The position numbers were made by a program, and so were the translations under genes. Source: Confluentibacter sediminis (lineage in GTDB: Bacteria; Bacteroidota; Bacteroidia; Flavobacteriales; Flavobacteriaceae). From it: a stretch of 64,000 bases of DNA. Within the stretch, counting starts at the first letter, position 1, and each line of letters opens with the position of its first letter. Location: positions 1-64,000 of the forward strand of contig NZ_QKPO01000019.1 in the NCBI RefSeq assembly GCF_003258355.1. Reading direction: 5' to 3'. The notes under the pieces are model-generated. The model had not been told where the DNA came from. It saw nothing but the letters and a program-made list of their open reading frames with translations, and searched no databases. Below are positions 9,321 to 18,074 of the stretch, in pieces.

Positions 9321-10494
9321 ATTTTAGTATTACTGTTTTATTGTTAATCTGATACTCATTTACAGCTCCAAATTGTTTTAAGGTTTGAAGAATTTCAATA
9401 ATATCCTGATCTTTCCCAAGCCCACCATTAAACCCTCTGTTTTCAATAGATTTATTTTCAATAACAACTTCCATATCATACCATCTCGATAAAACTTGCA
9501 TAATTTCTTTAAGTGTCTTTCTTTTAAAACTAAACACTCCTACTTTCCACGAGGTTTGATCGTATACATCAACATTCGTAATATCTAAAACCTTTGTAGT
9601 TGGATTCAAATTTGACTGCTCTTCTGGTTTTAATATTTTTCTTTGGTTTTCAAAGCTTACCTCTACTTTACCTTTTACCAAAGTGGTATAGATATTAGTT
9701 TCTTCTTTGTAGGCCCTAATATTAAACTCTGTTCCCAAGACCTCAACTTCCTGTTTGTTGTGCATTACTTTAAAATGAGATCCCTTGTGTTCGGTACTAT
9801 GTGACACTTCAAAATAAGCTTCACCATACACAAGCTCCACTTGTCTTAATTGGCCGTCATTAAAAGTTACAGGGTATTTAAGTTGAGATTCAGAATTCAA
9901 CCAAACCTTAGTACTGTCGGATAACATAATATAAAACTTACCCCCCCTAGGAATGGTCAATGTATTATAAGCGATTTCAGTGTTGCTTTTTTCTCCCGCA
10001 TGATAAATAATTTCTTTACCATTACTAGTAGCGTTTTGAGTTTCGTAGATATTCCCTTTTTCCAATGCTATAGTTTCTCCAGTCTCCAAAGTCAGGGTTG
10101 CTTTATCATTACCTGGTTTAATAGTATTATTAACTATTATGGGTTTGGGAAACACTGTTTCTAACCTGTTACGAAAAAAATAACCACTTACCAAAAAACT
10201 AACTACAGTAGCAGCTGCTACATATTTAAACCAAGACTTTCTAAAAATAGATACCACTGGTTTTGTTTTTTCTAACACCTCTTCAGGACGCTCCAAAGTT
10301 TCAATCCGTTTTATGAGACTTTCATAGGCCCTATTTATATCAGGTTTTACCAAAGCCTTATTTAGATCGTAATCATGTTGAATATAATTTTTAAGAATAG
10401 ATAGGTTATCTTCCTCCCGCAACCAGTTAAGAAGTTTTTCTTTTTCAGGTTCGGAGATACTATCTGTAAATAACTTAATAATTAAATGTTTCAT
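9319..10494 (-). CDS. FecR-family anti-sigma factor
   Basis: 391 residues. A cytoplasmic N-terminal region (1-88) would bind the sigma factor, and one membrane helix spans about 89-107 (YVAAATVVSFLVSGYFF). The periplasmic FecR domain (about 180-285) contains IPRGGKFYIMLSDSTKVWLN and VELVYGEAYFEVSH. A C-terminal DUF4974-type domain (about 320-390) interacts with the STN domain of the partner SusC. It transduces transporter occupancy to the ECF sigma factor encoded divergently on the other side of a 218-bp intergenic region. It ends about 100 bp before susC. Confidence 0.92.
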   Translation of the reverse strand: MKHLIIKLFTDSISEPEKEKLLNWLREEDNLSILKNYIQHDYDLNKALVKPDINRAYESLIKRIETLERPEEVLEKTKPVVSIFRKSWFKYVAAATVVSFLVSGYFFRNRLETVFPKPIIVNNTIKPGNDKATLTLETGETIALEKGNIYETQNATSNGKEIIYHAGEKSNTEIAYNTLTIPRGGKFYIMLSDSTKVWLNSESQLKYPVTFNDGQLRQVELVYGEAYFEVSHSTEHKGSHFKVMHNKQEVEVLGTEFNIRAYKEETNIYTTLVKGKVEVSFENQRKILKPEEQSNLNPTTKVLDITNVDVYDQTSWKVGVFSFKRKTLKEIMQVLSRWYDMEVVIENKSIENRGFNGGLGKDQDIIEILQTLKQFGAVNEYQINNKTVILK

Positions 10495-10712
10495 GTTTTA
10501 AATGGTAGTCTTGTTTAGTATTTAGTGGTTTATTTTTTACAAATAATTAACGAATTAACTTAAAGTATTGAATTAAAAATAGACAATTTTAAAAAAAGCT
10601 AAAGATTATGTAAGTAATGCTCAAAAAATATAAAAAACCCTTAATGGAATTTTAATTATTTTTTTAACCTTTACTGAGATTATTATTATTTTAGGATAAA
10701 AACAACTTTCTG

Positions 10713-11300
10713 ATGGGTGAAAATTATGATGTAGTAGCTCTTATAAATGGTGATCGGCAAGCTTTCAAACGACTATTCGAAAAGCTTTATCAACCTTTAT
10801 TGGCTTATATCATTACTTATACACACGACCATAGCCAAGCAGAGGATTTGGTTCAACAGGCTTTTATAGATTTATGGGAAGATCGGGGAAAACTTGATCC
10901 AAATAAATCCCCAAAAAATTATATTTATCGTATTGCACGAAACCGTTATATAGACAGCATATATCAGGAAAAGCGTCAAGTAAAACTATTGGAATCTATA
11001 TGGGAACGCGCGCTTCAAGAACGTATTGAAGAAAATACAGAAATCCAAGAAAAGCGTATTGCCAAAATAAAGGAAGTCATAGAATCTTTACCCCCTAAGT
11101 GCAAAAGAATTATTGAACTGAACAAGATAGAAGGATTACGTTATAAAGATATTGCAGAGCTCCTCGATATTTCCGTAAAAACAATTGAAGCCCAGATGCG
11201 CATTGCATTTACAAAAATCAGAAAGGCTTTTAAAGATGACCATTTTATTCTGATTTTTATATTTAAATTTGGACATAAACAAATGAAAAGATACTTTTAA
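10713..11300 (+). CDS. ECF-type RNA polymerase sigma-70 factor
   Basis: 195 residues. Region 2 is near residues 20-62 (LFEKLYQPLLAYIITYTHDHSQAEDLVQQAFIDLWE) and region 4 near 125-172 (LPPKCKRIIELNKIEGLRYKDIAELLDISVKTIEAQM). The FecR on the opposite strand would hold it inactive until SusC is loaded, after which it should direct transcription of the susCD unit. Most flavobacterial loci of this kind run sigma-fecR-susC in one direction; here sigma and fecR are divergent. The C-terminus (about 20 residues, FILIFIFKFGHKQMKRYF) is unusually hydrophobic and basic after region 4. Confidence 0.9.
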   Translation: MGENYDVVALINGDRQAFKRLFEKLYQPLLAYIITYTHDHSQAEDLVQQAFIDLWEDRGKLDPNKSPKNYIYRIARNRYIDSIYQEKRQVKLLESIWERALQERIEENTEIQEKRIAKIKEVIESLPPKCKRIIELNKIEGLRYKDIAELLDISVKTIEAQMRIAFTKIRKAFKDDHFILIFIFKFGHKQMKRYF

Positions 11301-11614
11301 AATATAAAAGCTTCCTATTCAATTGTTTTAAATTTCGATCTGATTTTTATTATCAGTAAACTACACATCATAATATACTTATCGATAACGTGATAAAAAA
11401 CATTGAGTTTTTTCAAAAAATTCCTATCAAGGAAACTTAATAAATATGATGCAAGACTATTAAAACGACTCCTTTTCGAATTAAAAAATAGCTATTCACA
11501 TGCATTATATTGCTTTCATTTATAGTAATTTAAAAAATTCAAGCGCTTGGTTCTTTAAAAACACTTTTAATATTCTAAAAAAACTAGTAACTTATAGACT
11601 TAAATAACAAAATT
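11301..11614. other. Gene-free stretch between sigma factor and aldehyde dehydrogenase
   Basis: No open frame of note. It is AT-rich, with two perfect 10-base palindromes: TTATCGATAA (about 11379-11388) and CAAGCGCTTG (11540-11549). The second is GC-rich against an AT-rich background and lies about 65 bp before the dehydrogenase start, so it could be an operator. No matching Bacteroidota promoter was recognised. Confidence 0.3.
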
Positions 11615-12979
11615 ATGCCAAAAAACATAACCACTATAAACCCATATAACGAAGAAGTAATTAAAGTTTATGATTTTGACACTCCTTCACAAATCAAAAC
11701 GAAACTTAAATTAGCTGATGACGTTTTTAATGCATGGAAAGAAAAAGAGATTAAAGAAAGAACAGAATTACTATCTGAAGTCAGTAATCTATTAGAACAA
11801 CGTATTGACTATTTAAGTGAACTTATTACACTTGAGATGGGAAAGCCCATTAACGAAAGTATTGCTGAAATAAACAAATGTATCTTTCTATGTGATTTTT
11901 ATGTAGTGAATGCTGAATCATTTTTAGCTGATCAAATTATAGAAACTGATGCCCATGAAAGCTTTATTAGTTACGATCCTTTAGGGGTTGTTTTAGCTAT
12001 TATGCCATGGAATTATCCTTTTTGGCAAGTTTTCAGGTTTGCTGTGCCTACCTTAACATCTGGCAACACCACATTATTAAAACACGCTTCCAATGTAAGT
12101 GGATGCGCATTAGCGATTCAGGAAATTTTTGAAGAGGCAGGCTATCCAAAAGGATGTTTTCAAACCCTACTAACTAATCATGAGGCTGTAGAAAATCTTT
12201 TAAAAGATGATATTATAAAAGCAGTGTCATTAACTGGTAGCGAAAAAGCTGGAAGGCATATTGCAAAAATAGCAGGAGAAAACCTTAAAAAATCGGTACT
12301 TGAACTTGGAGGGAATAATGCTTGTATTGTTCTAGACGATGCCAACTTAGACAAGTATTTAGATACTATGGTTAAAGCTAGAATGCAAAATACAGGTCAA
12401 AGCTGTATCGCCGCAAAACGCTTTATAGTGACTCAAGGTATTTATGATGAGTTTGTTGAGAAATTCACAAACAAAGTAAAGGGTCTAAAATTTGGAAATC
12501 CCTTAGAAAAGGACACAGACATAGCGACGATGGCACGCGAAGATTTGGCTTTAGATTTAGAAAAACAAGTTAATGATGCTGTTGAAAAGGGGGCTAAAGT
12601 TATGATTGGAAACACAAGAGAGAAAGCCTATTTTGCCCCAACTATTTTAACCCACGTTTCAGAAGAAATGGCTGTGTTTAAAGAAGAAACTTTTGGTCCT
12701 GTAGCACCCATCTTTAAAGTTGACAATTTAGAAGACGCTCTAAAACTAGCAACAAATTCAAAATTCGGGTTGGGAACCATGTTGTTTACAGAAAATATTA
12801 AAGAAGCCATGCACACCATTTCTAAAATACCAGATGGCGCTTTTTTTATTAATGAGATGGTAAAGTCCGATCCAAGATTACCCTTTGGAGGCACAAAAGC
12901 CTCTGGATATGGGAGAGAATTATCTATTGAAGGGATTCATGAATTTGTAAACATAAAAACCGTATACGTTAATAAATAA
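11615..12979 (+). CDS. NAD(P)-dependent aldehyde dehydrogenase, succinate-semialdehyde dehydrogenase type
   Basis: 454 residues. The oxyanion asparagine is N133 (PWNYPFW), the general base E230 (LELGG) and the catalytic cysteine C264 (NTGQSCIAAKRF). These are the complete ALDH set, in the spacing of the YneI/GabD-like succinate-semialdehyde dehydrogenases. The reaction oxidises an aldehyde, probably succinate semialdehyde, to the acid with NAD(P)+. It is a single gene with the MscS gene convergent to it. Substrate is inferred from the GQSCIAAKRF segment and overall length; other short aliphatic aldehydes are possible. Confidence 0.85.
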   Translation: MPKNITTINPYNEEVIKVYDFDTPSQIKTKLKLADDVFNAWKEKEIKERTELLSEVSNLLEQRIDYLSELITLEMGKPINESIAEINKCIFLCDFYVVNAESFLADQIIETDAHESFISYDPLGVVLAIMPWNYPFWQVFRFAVPTLTSGNTTLLKHASNVSGCALAIQEIFEEAGYPKGCFQTLLTNHEAVENLLKDDIIKAVSLTGSEKAGRHIAKIAGENLKKSVLELGGNNACIVLDDANLDKYLDTMVKARMQNTGQSCIAAKRFIVTQGIYDEFVEKFTNKVKGLKFGNPLEKDTDIATMAREDLALDLEKQVNDAVEKGAKVMIGNTREKAYFAPTILTHVSEEMAVFKEETFGPVAPIFKVDNLEDALKLATNSKFGLGTMLFTENIKEAMHTISKIPDGAFFINEMVKSDPRLPFGGTKASGYGRELSIEGIHEFVNIKTVYVNK

Positions 12980-13003
12980 ACAACGATTCACAGGTAACTT
13001 CAC

Positions 13004-13053
13004 GGCTTCATATCGAACAAAAAGATTTGATTTTGAAGCCTTGTTTTATTTTT
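13004..13053 (+). terminator. Possible terminator after the aldehyde dehydrogenase
   Basis: GGCTTC at 13004-13009 and GAAGCC at 13035-13040 can pair, followed by TTGTTTTATTTTT. The loop is long (25 bases), so this is only a candidate; it would also protect against read-through into the convergent mscS gene. Confidence 0.35.
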
Positions 13054-13074
13054 AGGATTTTATTATTCGTTTTC

Positions 13075-13959
13075 TTATTTATCAACATCCAACCGCAATC
13101 TGTTTTTCCCAAAATCCAATGTACGAATTGGAAAAGGAATATTGATACCTTCCTTATCAAAATGAGCCTTAATAAGTTTTATGGCTTTATGCTTTGCTTC
13201 ATAGTCTTGCTTTGCACTCACCATATCGACCCAAAAACGAATGATGAAATTTATGGAACTATCACCAAATTCTGTAAAGAAAAACTCCACACCTTCTCCT
13301 TCTTTTTGTTCAAAATTTTCAGATATAACCCGCATTACTAAATCTTCAACATCCTGTAAATTACTTTCATAACCTATACCACAACCTAAAGAAATCCTAC
13401 TACGTTTACTTAAAGAATAATTTGTAAACGCATTCTCAATAAACTTTGAATTAGGAATCACCACATAATTATTATCGGGTTGACGCAAGACTATATTACG
13501 AAGGCTAATTTCAGACACAAAACCTTTAGCATCATTCGTTTCAATAAAATCATTAATTCTAATATTGGGCATAAATGACAATATCAAGCCTCCAAAAGTA
13601 TTACTTAAAGTACCTTGAAGCGCCAAACCAACAGCAAGACCTACTACTCCTGCACCCGCAAGTACACTTGTTAAAACCTTATTGAGGTTCAACACGCCTA
13701 GAGCAATAAAAAAACCAACTAAAAATATGGTGACAAAAACCATTTTCGCAACGATATCTTGAATGGATTTCTGACTTATTCGAACTAGTAGAAATTTTCG
13801 CAATAAATTCCGAATGCCTTTAGCTATAAAATAAAAAAGTACCATAACCAAAATTGCTAAAACAAAATTTGGCAATTTTAATATAATGGCATCTAGCCAA
13901 CCTTCTAGCTTATCCCAGAGCTTACTTATTGTATTTTCTAAAGAAAATCTATCTTTCAT
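13075..13959 (-). CDS. MscS-family small-conductance mechanosensitive channel
   Basis: 294 residues, close to E. coli MscS. Membrane helices lie near residues 30-50, 68-90 and 95-125. The pore-lining third helix carries the small-residue pattern AGAGVVGLAVGLALQGTLSNTFGGL, followed by the cytoplasmic vestibule (RINDFIETNDAKGFVSEISLRNIVL and PNSKFIENAFTNYS). It releases solutes when membrane tension rises after osmotic downshift. It is convergent to the aldehyde dehydrogenase and follows the BrkB-like gene on the same strand (45 bp), so those two may be one unit. Confidence 0.92.
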   Translation of the reverse strand: MKDRFSLENTISKLWDKLEGWLDAIILKLPNFVLAILVMVLFYFIAKGIRNLLRKFLLVRISQKSIQDIVAKMVFVTIFLVGFFIALGVLNLNKVLTSVLAGAGVVGLAVGLALQGTLSNTFGGLILSFMPNIRINDFIETNDAKGFVSEISLRNIVLRQPDNNYVVIPNSKFIENAFTNYSLSKRSRISLGCGIGYESNLQDVEDLVMRVISENFEQKEGEGVEFFFTEFGDSSINFIIRFWVDMVSAKQDYEAKHKAIKLIKAHFDKEGINIPFPIRTLDFGKNRLRLDVDK

Positions 13960-14004
13960 CTATTTATATATCTTTTATATGAAGTTAAAGTTTACATCCT
14001 TTTG

Positions 14005-14901
14005 TCATTTGTTTTTTGCGTTTGGTTGAATTCCCAGCCCATATCTTTTAGAAAAAACCCATGTGAATTCTGCTCCAAAAAATAAAATTAAACAGGAATA
14101 AGACACCCAAAGTAATATTAACACAACGGTTCCTGCCGCACCATAAGTAGAACCAGGTTTTGCCTCACCAAAATAGAGTCCTAAGAGAAATTTCCCTATC
14201 ACAAATAAAACCGAAGTTATTAATGCACCTATCCATACCGTTTTCCATTTAATTTTAGCATCTGGAAGGTATTTAAAAATAAGGGCAAATAAAACAGTTA
14301 TAATTGCTATTGAAACTATAATGTCGAGTGCAAAGGCAATATAAACAATAATATCTGGGAGAATACTTCGAATATAATCATTTAATGCGGAAATAGCTGT
14401 GGTAATTAAAAAACTTATTAATAATAAAAAACCAATGGCTAAGATAAAAGCAAAACTTCTTGCTCGATCCAATATCATTTTCTTAAAACTAGAATTACTG
14501 CTCGGGGCTATTCTCCAAATTTGATTAAGCGATAATTGGAGATGATAGAAAACTCCCGTAGCCCCAAAAACTAAAGTAGCAACGCCTAATATGGTGGCTA
14601 AGGTACTCTTATCATTGTTTTGGGTTTCTACCATCATAGCTTGGATGGAGTCTGCTGTATCTCTTCCCAAAGCCCCTGAAATTTCGTCTGTTAAATGACC
14701 TTGAATGATATCTACTCCCCAAATCGAACCGACGACGTTAATAACGATAACCAATAAACCAGGAAGTGAAAGAACCGCATAATAAGCAACTACAGCACTT
14801 AACCTAAAGGGATCGCTCGCATCCCAAGCTTTATACGTTTCTATAACAAGTGAAGGTAGGTGCTTAAGTTTGAATGTGCCGGTATGTTTTTGTGAATTCA
14901 T
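14005..14901 (-). CDS. YihY/BrkB-family inner-membrane protein
   Basis: 298 residues with six predicted membrane helices. Family signatures seen: RLSAVVAYYAVLSLPGLLV near residue 35, LGVATLVFGATGVFYHLQLSLNQIW near 105-130, WIGALITSVLFVIGKFLLGLYFG and GTVVLILLWVSYSCLILFFGAEFTWVF at the end. Originally called ribonuclease BN by mistake; the family is an integral membrane protein of unresolved function. Adjacent mscS suggests envelope physiology. Confidence 0.9.
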   Translation of the reverse strand: MNSQKHTGTFKLKHLPSLVIETYKAWDASDPFRLSAVVAYYAVLSLPGLLVIVINVVGSIWGVDIIQGHLTDEISGALGRDTADSIQAMMVETQNNDKSTLATILGVATLVFGATGVFYHLQLSLNQIWRIAPSSNSSFKKMILDRARSFAFILAIGFLLLISFLITTAISALNDYIRSILPDIIVYIAFALDIIVSIAIITVLFALIFKYLPDAKIKWKTVWIGALITSVLFVIGKFLLGLYFGEAKPGSTYGAAGTVVLILLWVSYSCLILFFGAEFTWVFSKRYGLGIQPNAKNK

Positions 14902-15020
14902 TTAAAAAATTTTACTGTTCTAATTCTTGTCATGCTACCTTTTTTGAATGATAATATCTCATATTTTACAAATATTAAATTACAACAACTACAAATTCAC
15001 CCCTAATTTATTTTAATTTA

Positions 15021-15554
15021 CTACAAATCAAATCCGTATGCCAAACGAAGCATCACTTGGGCTAAACCATTATCTGCTACATTATTTTTAACAATAGGAA
15101 AGTCCTTTAAAAATTCATATCTCACACTAATGTCTACATACTTTGTAGCATAACCAATGCTTGGCGAAAAAAGCATGGAATTGTTGTTATACTCTTTAGT
15201 AGTGGAAAAAGCACCTCCTATTTCTCCCATGACATAAAATTCATTTTTAAACAAGAACGTTTTATAACCAACTTTTACTGGCACATAACCAAAATTGGGC
15301 TCCTCATTATCTACAAATAAATTATTATAACCTGTTGTTAAGCATAATGAGTATGATTGTGATATGTTATACTGAAGTCTAACATCTCCTCCTACAATAA
15401 AATTGTAGGGATCGTTTAAGGGTAAACCTCCACTGAGTCCAACCCCAAATTTAAAATTTCTTTTATAACCATCGGTTTCTTGTGCTATTGCAAGATTTAT
15501 AAAACTGAAAATACACAATATAGATAAAGCAAAAATTTTAGTCATTTTTTTCAT
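15021..15554 (-). CDS. Small outer-membrane beta-barrel-like protein, function unknown
   Basis: 177 residues. A signal peptide (1-24, ending NLAIAQ) is followed by alternating short strands such as FKFGVGLSGGLPLND, DVRLQYNISQSYSLCLTTGYN and PSIGYATKYVDISVRYEFL, ending in an aromatic-flanked strand (LRLAYGFDL). This is the pattern of an eight-stranded outer-membrane barrel. No catalytic motif was recognised. It lies between brkB and the Mla-type operon on the same strand. Confidence 0.6.
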   Translation of the reverse strand: MKKMTKIFALSILCIFSFINLAIAQETDGYKRNFKFGVGLSGGLPLNDPYNFIVGGDVRLQYNISQSYSLCLTTGYNNLFVDNEEPNFGYVPVKVGYKTFLFKNEFYVMGEIGGAFSTTKEYNNNSMLFSPSIGYATKYVDISVRYEFLKDFPIVKNNVADNGLAQVMLRLAYGFDL

Positions 15555-15634
15555 GATTTTTTTATTTAAGAATTTATTTTGATAATAATTTGATACTTAT
15601 TGTAAGGCATAATCCATAATTTGTTTATAGCCTA

Positions 15635-16375
15635 TCATTGATTTGCTTTTTCTTCTGCTTCTTTTTCTGCTTGTTTTTCAGCTTCCTTTTTAGCTTTCTC
15701 TTTTTCTCTTTCTTTCTTTTTAAAATACCCTCTTAAAAGAAAGTTATGTTTGGCAGCTTCCATGTTTTGTTCTAATCCTTTGGAGCCTTCTTTTAAATTT
15801 TCCATAGTTTTTTCCAAATCATTAGCCACACCTTCATCATTAAGTAATTTTCCTAAGGTGCCTTCTCCCTCATTGATGCTTATTAACATGGTAGCCAATT
15901 CATCGGTTATTATTTCTGCATTTTCTGCACTAACTTTAATAGATGATAAAATATCATCAAACTCGACAGGTTCAAAAGATTTGATTTTATCTCCATCATT
16001 AACTTCAGGTGATTTTGAACTTCCTTGAGAAATTATTAAAATTTTGTCTCCAATAACCCCTTCCGATGCGATGGAGGCTTTGCTATCTTTTTTAATGAAG
16101 CTTTTCACATTCTTATCAATAGTTGCTATCACATTTACCGTAGAATCATTGATAATTTCGATGGTTTCAATATTCCCAACTGAAATTCCAGAAAAACGAA
16201 CTTGACCACCAACTTGCAATCCGCTTACATTACCAAAATTGGTATTGATTTTAAATTTTGAACTAAATAAATTTTGATGGCTACCTATAAAAAAAATAAT
16301 TACAAATAGTATTAACACCCCTAAAGACACAAAAATCCCTAGCTTTATTTTGTATGAGTTATTTGTTGTTTTCAT
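15635..16375 (-). CDS. MlaD/MCE-family substrate-binding protein of a lipid ABC transporter
   Basis: 246 residues. A single N-terminal membrane anchor (about 9-29) is followed by the MCE domain (about 36-118: FGNVSGLQVGGQVRFSGISVGNIETIEI, then GVIGDKILIIS). The last 30 residues are almost entirely Lys, Glu and Ala, a charged helix likely exposed in the periplasm. MCE proteins form rings through which phospholipids pass between the inner and outer membrane. It is the third gene of a leftward mlaE-mlaF-mlaD-like set (6 bp after the ATPase). Shorter than many MCE proteins of Bacteroidota. Confidence 0.88.
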   Translation of the reverse strand: MKTTNNSYKIKLGIFVSLGVLILFVIIFFIGSHQNLFSSKFKINTNFGNVSGLQVGGQVRFSGISVGNIETIEIINDSTVNVIATIDKNVKSFIKKDSKASIASEGVIGDKILIISQGSSKSPEVNDGDKIKSFEPVEFDDILSSIKVSAENAEIITDELATMLISINEGEGTLGKLLNDEGVANDLEKTMENLKEGSKGLEQNMEAAKHNFLLRGYFKKKEREKEKAKKEAEKQAEKEAEEKANQ

Positions 16376-16381
16376 AATTCT

Positions 16382-17125
16382 CTATTTAAAAAATGATTGA
16401 ATATATGGGTCTTCATCTTTAATGAATTCCTCTAAATTACCTTCCTTATAAACGGTTCCTTCTTTTATCATGACAATTCTATCAGCAACTGTTTTTACAC
16501 AGTTGATATCATGTGTAATTATTATGGATGCATTATTAAATTTAGCCTTAGTATCGTTTATTAAATGACTTATTTCATACGACGTTATGGGATCTAGGCC
16601 TGTTGTGGGCTCATCATACAAAATAATTTTAGGGTTTACTACTAAGGTTCTTGCCAAACCAATTCTTTTTTTCATCCCACCAGATAATTCTGAAGGCATT
16701 TTATCTATAGAATCTGGAAGCCCTACATTGTCCAATGCTTCAACAATTTTATTATTTATCTCTTTTTTTGAAAAACTCTTATTCAACCGTGAAAGCGCAA
16801 ATGTTAAATTTTCTCTCACTGTCATAGAATCGTAAAGTGCAGCTCCTTGAAAAAGAAATCCTATTTTCTTACGCACCTCCACCAAATCCTCTTCATTAAT
16901 ATCCGTTAACTCATAGTCTCCAACAACGATGCTGCCTTCATCATGTTCTAAAAGATTTACAATGCACTTGATTAAAACCGATTTTCCTGAGCCTGATTTA
17001 CCCAGTACAACTAAGTTTTCTTCTTCATGAAGCTGCAGTGTGATACCATCAAGAACCTTTTGATTACCAAAACTCTTTTTTAGGTCTTTGATGTCGATAA
17101 TGACCTTTTTAGTATTCTTTTCCAT
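16382..17125 (-). CDS. MlaF-like ABC transporter ATP-binding protein
   Basis: 247 residues. Walker A is GKSGSGKS at 42-49, the Q-loop FLFQGAALYDSMTV near 90-102, the signature LSGGM at 147-151, and Walker B with the catalytic glutamate ILYDE at 168-172. FQGAALYDSMTVRENLTF is typical of the Mla/Mkl lipid-transport ATPases rather than nutrient importers. It powers the permease encoded upstream; its start codon overlaps the permease stop by one base (TAATG), which indicates translational coupling. Confidence 0.92.
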   Translation of the reverse strand: MEKNTKKVIIDIKDLKKSFGNQKVLDGITLQLHEEENLVVLGKSGSGKSVLIKCIVNLLEHDEGSIVVGDYELTDINEEDLVEVRKKIGFLFQGAALYDSMTVRENLTFALSRLNKSFSKKEINNKIVEALDNVGLPDSIDKMPSELSGGMKKRIGLARTLVVNPKIILYDEPTTGLDPITSYEISHLINDTKAKFNNASIIITHDINCVKTVADRIVMIKEGTVYKEGNLEEFIKDEDPYIQSFFK

Positions 17126-17988
17126 TATAGCAAATCGGTTACTTGTACAGCAATTAAGTCTACAATAATTAATAATAAGGATGCTGTTACAACTGCAGAA
17201 TTTGCAGCAATACCCACACTCTCTGTTCCTCTCCCTGCATTATAGCCTTTATAGCATCCTACCAACCCAATTACGGCTCCAAAAAAGAACGATTTTATGA
17301 CGGCTGGAACGATATCCATAAAATCTACTTGGGTGAAAGCTTGATTTAAAAATAATTTTATACTTATACTATCCTTAATATTAATGCCTAACCAACTTCC
17401 AAAAATCCCAATAGCATCGGCATACAAAGTAAGTACGGGGATCATTACTGTGGCGGCAAGAACGCGAGGGATGATTAAAAAATTTATGGGATTAGTATTA
17501 GACACTTCCATGGCGTCAATTTGTTCACTTACTCGCATAGAACCTAATTCTGCACCCATACTGGAACCTATTTTTCCCGCACATATTAAAGCAGTAATTA
17601 CGGGCCCCATTTCTCTAATTATAGAAATAGCAACCATACCTGGCAACATAGCCACAGCTCCAAAATCGACTAAGGGCGGTCTGGATTGAATGGTTAAAAC
17701 CAAGCCTATAATAATACCCGTAATAGAAATTAACCCAACTGATTTATTGCCTATTTGATAGCATTGTTTCAAAAATTCCTGAAATTCAAACCTTTTGGCA
17801 AATAGGTTTCTAAATACTATTTTTAAATATGCCACGACATTGGCTACATCCATGAAAAACAATATCCCTTTTTCTTTTAATGTAGGAATAAAAGAGGAAA
17901 GATTTAAAGATAGTTTGTTAGCTTGATGGTGTTTTTTTGACATAATTTTATTCATAAAATGCTGGAATAAAATTACACCCTTTTTCAC
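17125..17988 (-). CDS. MlaE-like ABC transporter permease
   Basis: 287 residues. Five membrane helices with the family segments QIGNKSVGLISITGIIIGLVLTIQ, IIREMGPVITALICAGKIGSSMGAELGSMRVSEQIDAMEV and the closing GTESVGIAANSAVVTASLLLIIVDLIAVQ. It forms the inner-membrane part of a retrograde or anterograde phospholipid transporter with the ATPase and MCE proteins downstream. The first 45 residues are an extra cytoplasmic segment with internal Met codons, so the start is uncertain; a later start would still keep all helices. Confidence 0.92.
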   Translation of the reverse strand: MKKGVILFQHFMNKIMSKKHHQANKLSLNLSSFIPTLKEKGILFFMDVANVVAYLKIVFRNLFAKRFEFQEFLKQCYQIGNKSVGLISITGIIIGLVLTIQSRPPLVDFGAVAMLPGMVAISIIREMGPVITALICAGKIGSSMGAELGSMRVSEQIDAMEVSNTNPINFLIIPRVLAATVMIPVLTLYADAIGIFGSWLGINIKDSISIKLFLNQAFTQVDFMDIVPAVIKSFFFGAVIGLVGCYKGYNAGRGTESVGIAANSAVVTASLLLIIVDLIAVQVTDLL

Positions 17989-18074
17989 GCTAAGATTTAC
18001 AACATTTCATGATTTTGTTATACAATACCATTGAAATCACACAGTAGAATGAGAAACATGAATAAAATAATGAT

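Noticed and set aside
11540-11549. CAAGCGCTTG as a definite operator of the aldehyde dehydrogenase
   Set aside because: A single 10-base palindrome with no second copy or matching regulator nearby; kept only as a note in the intergenic entry.
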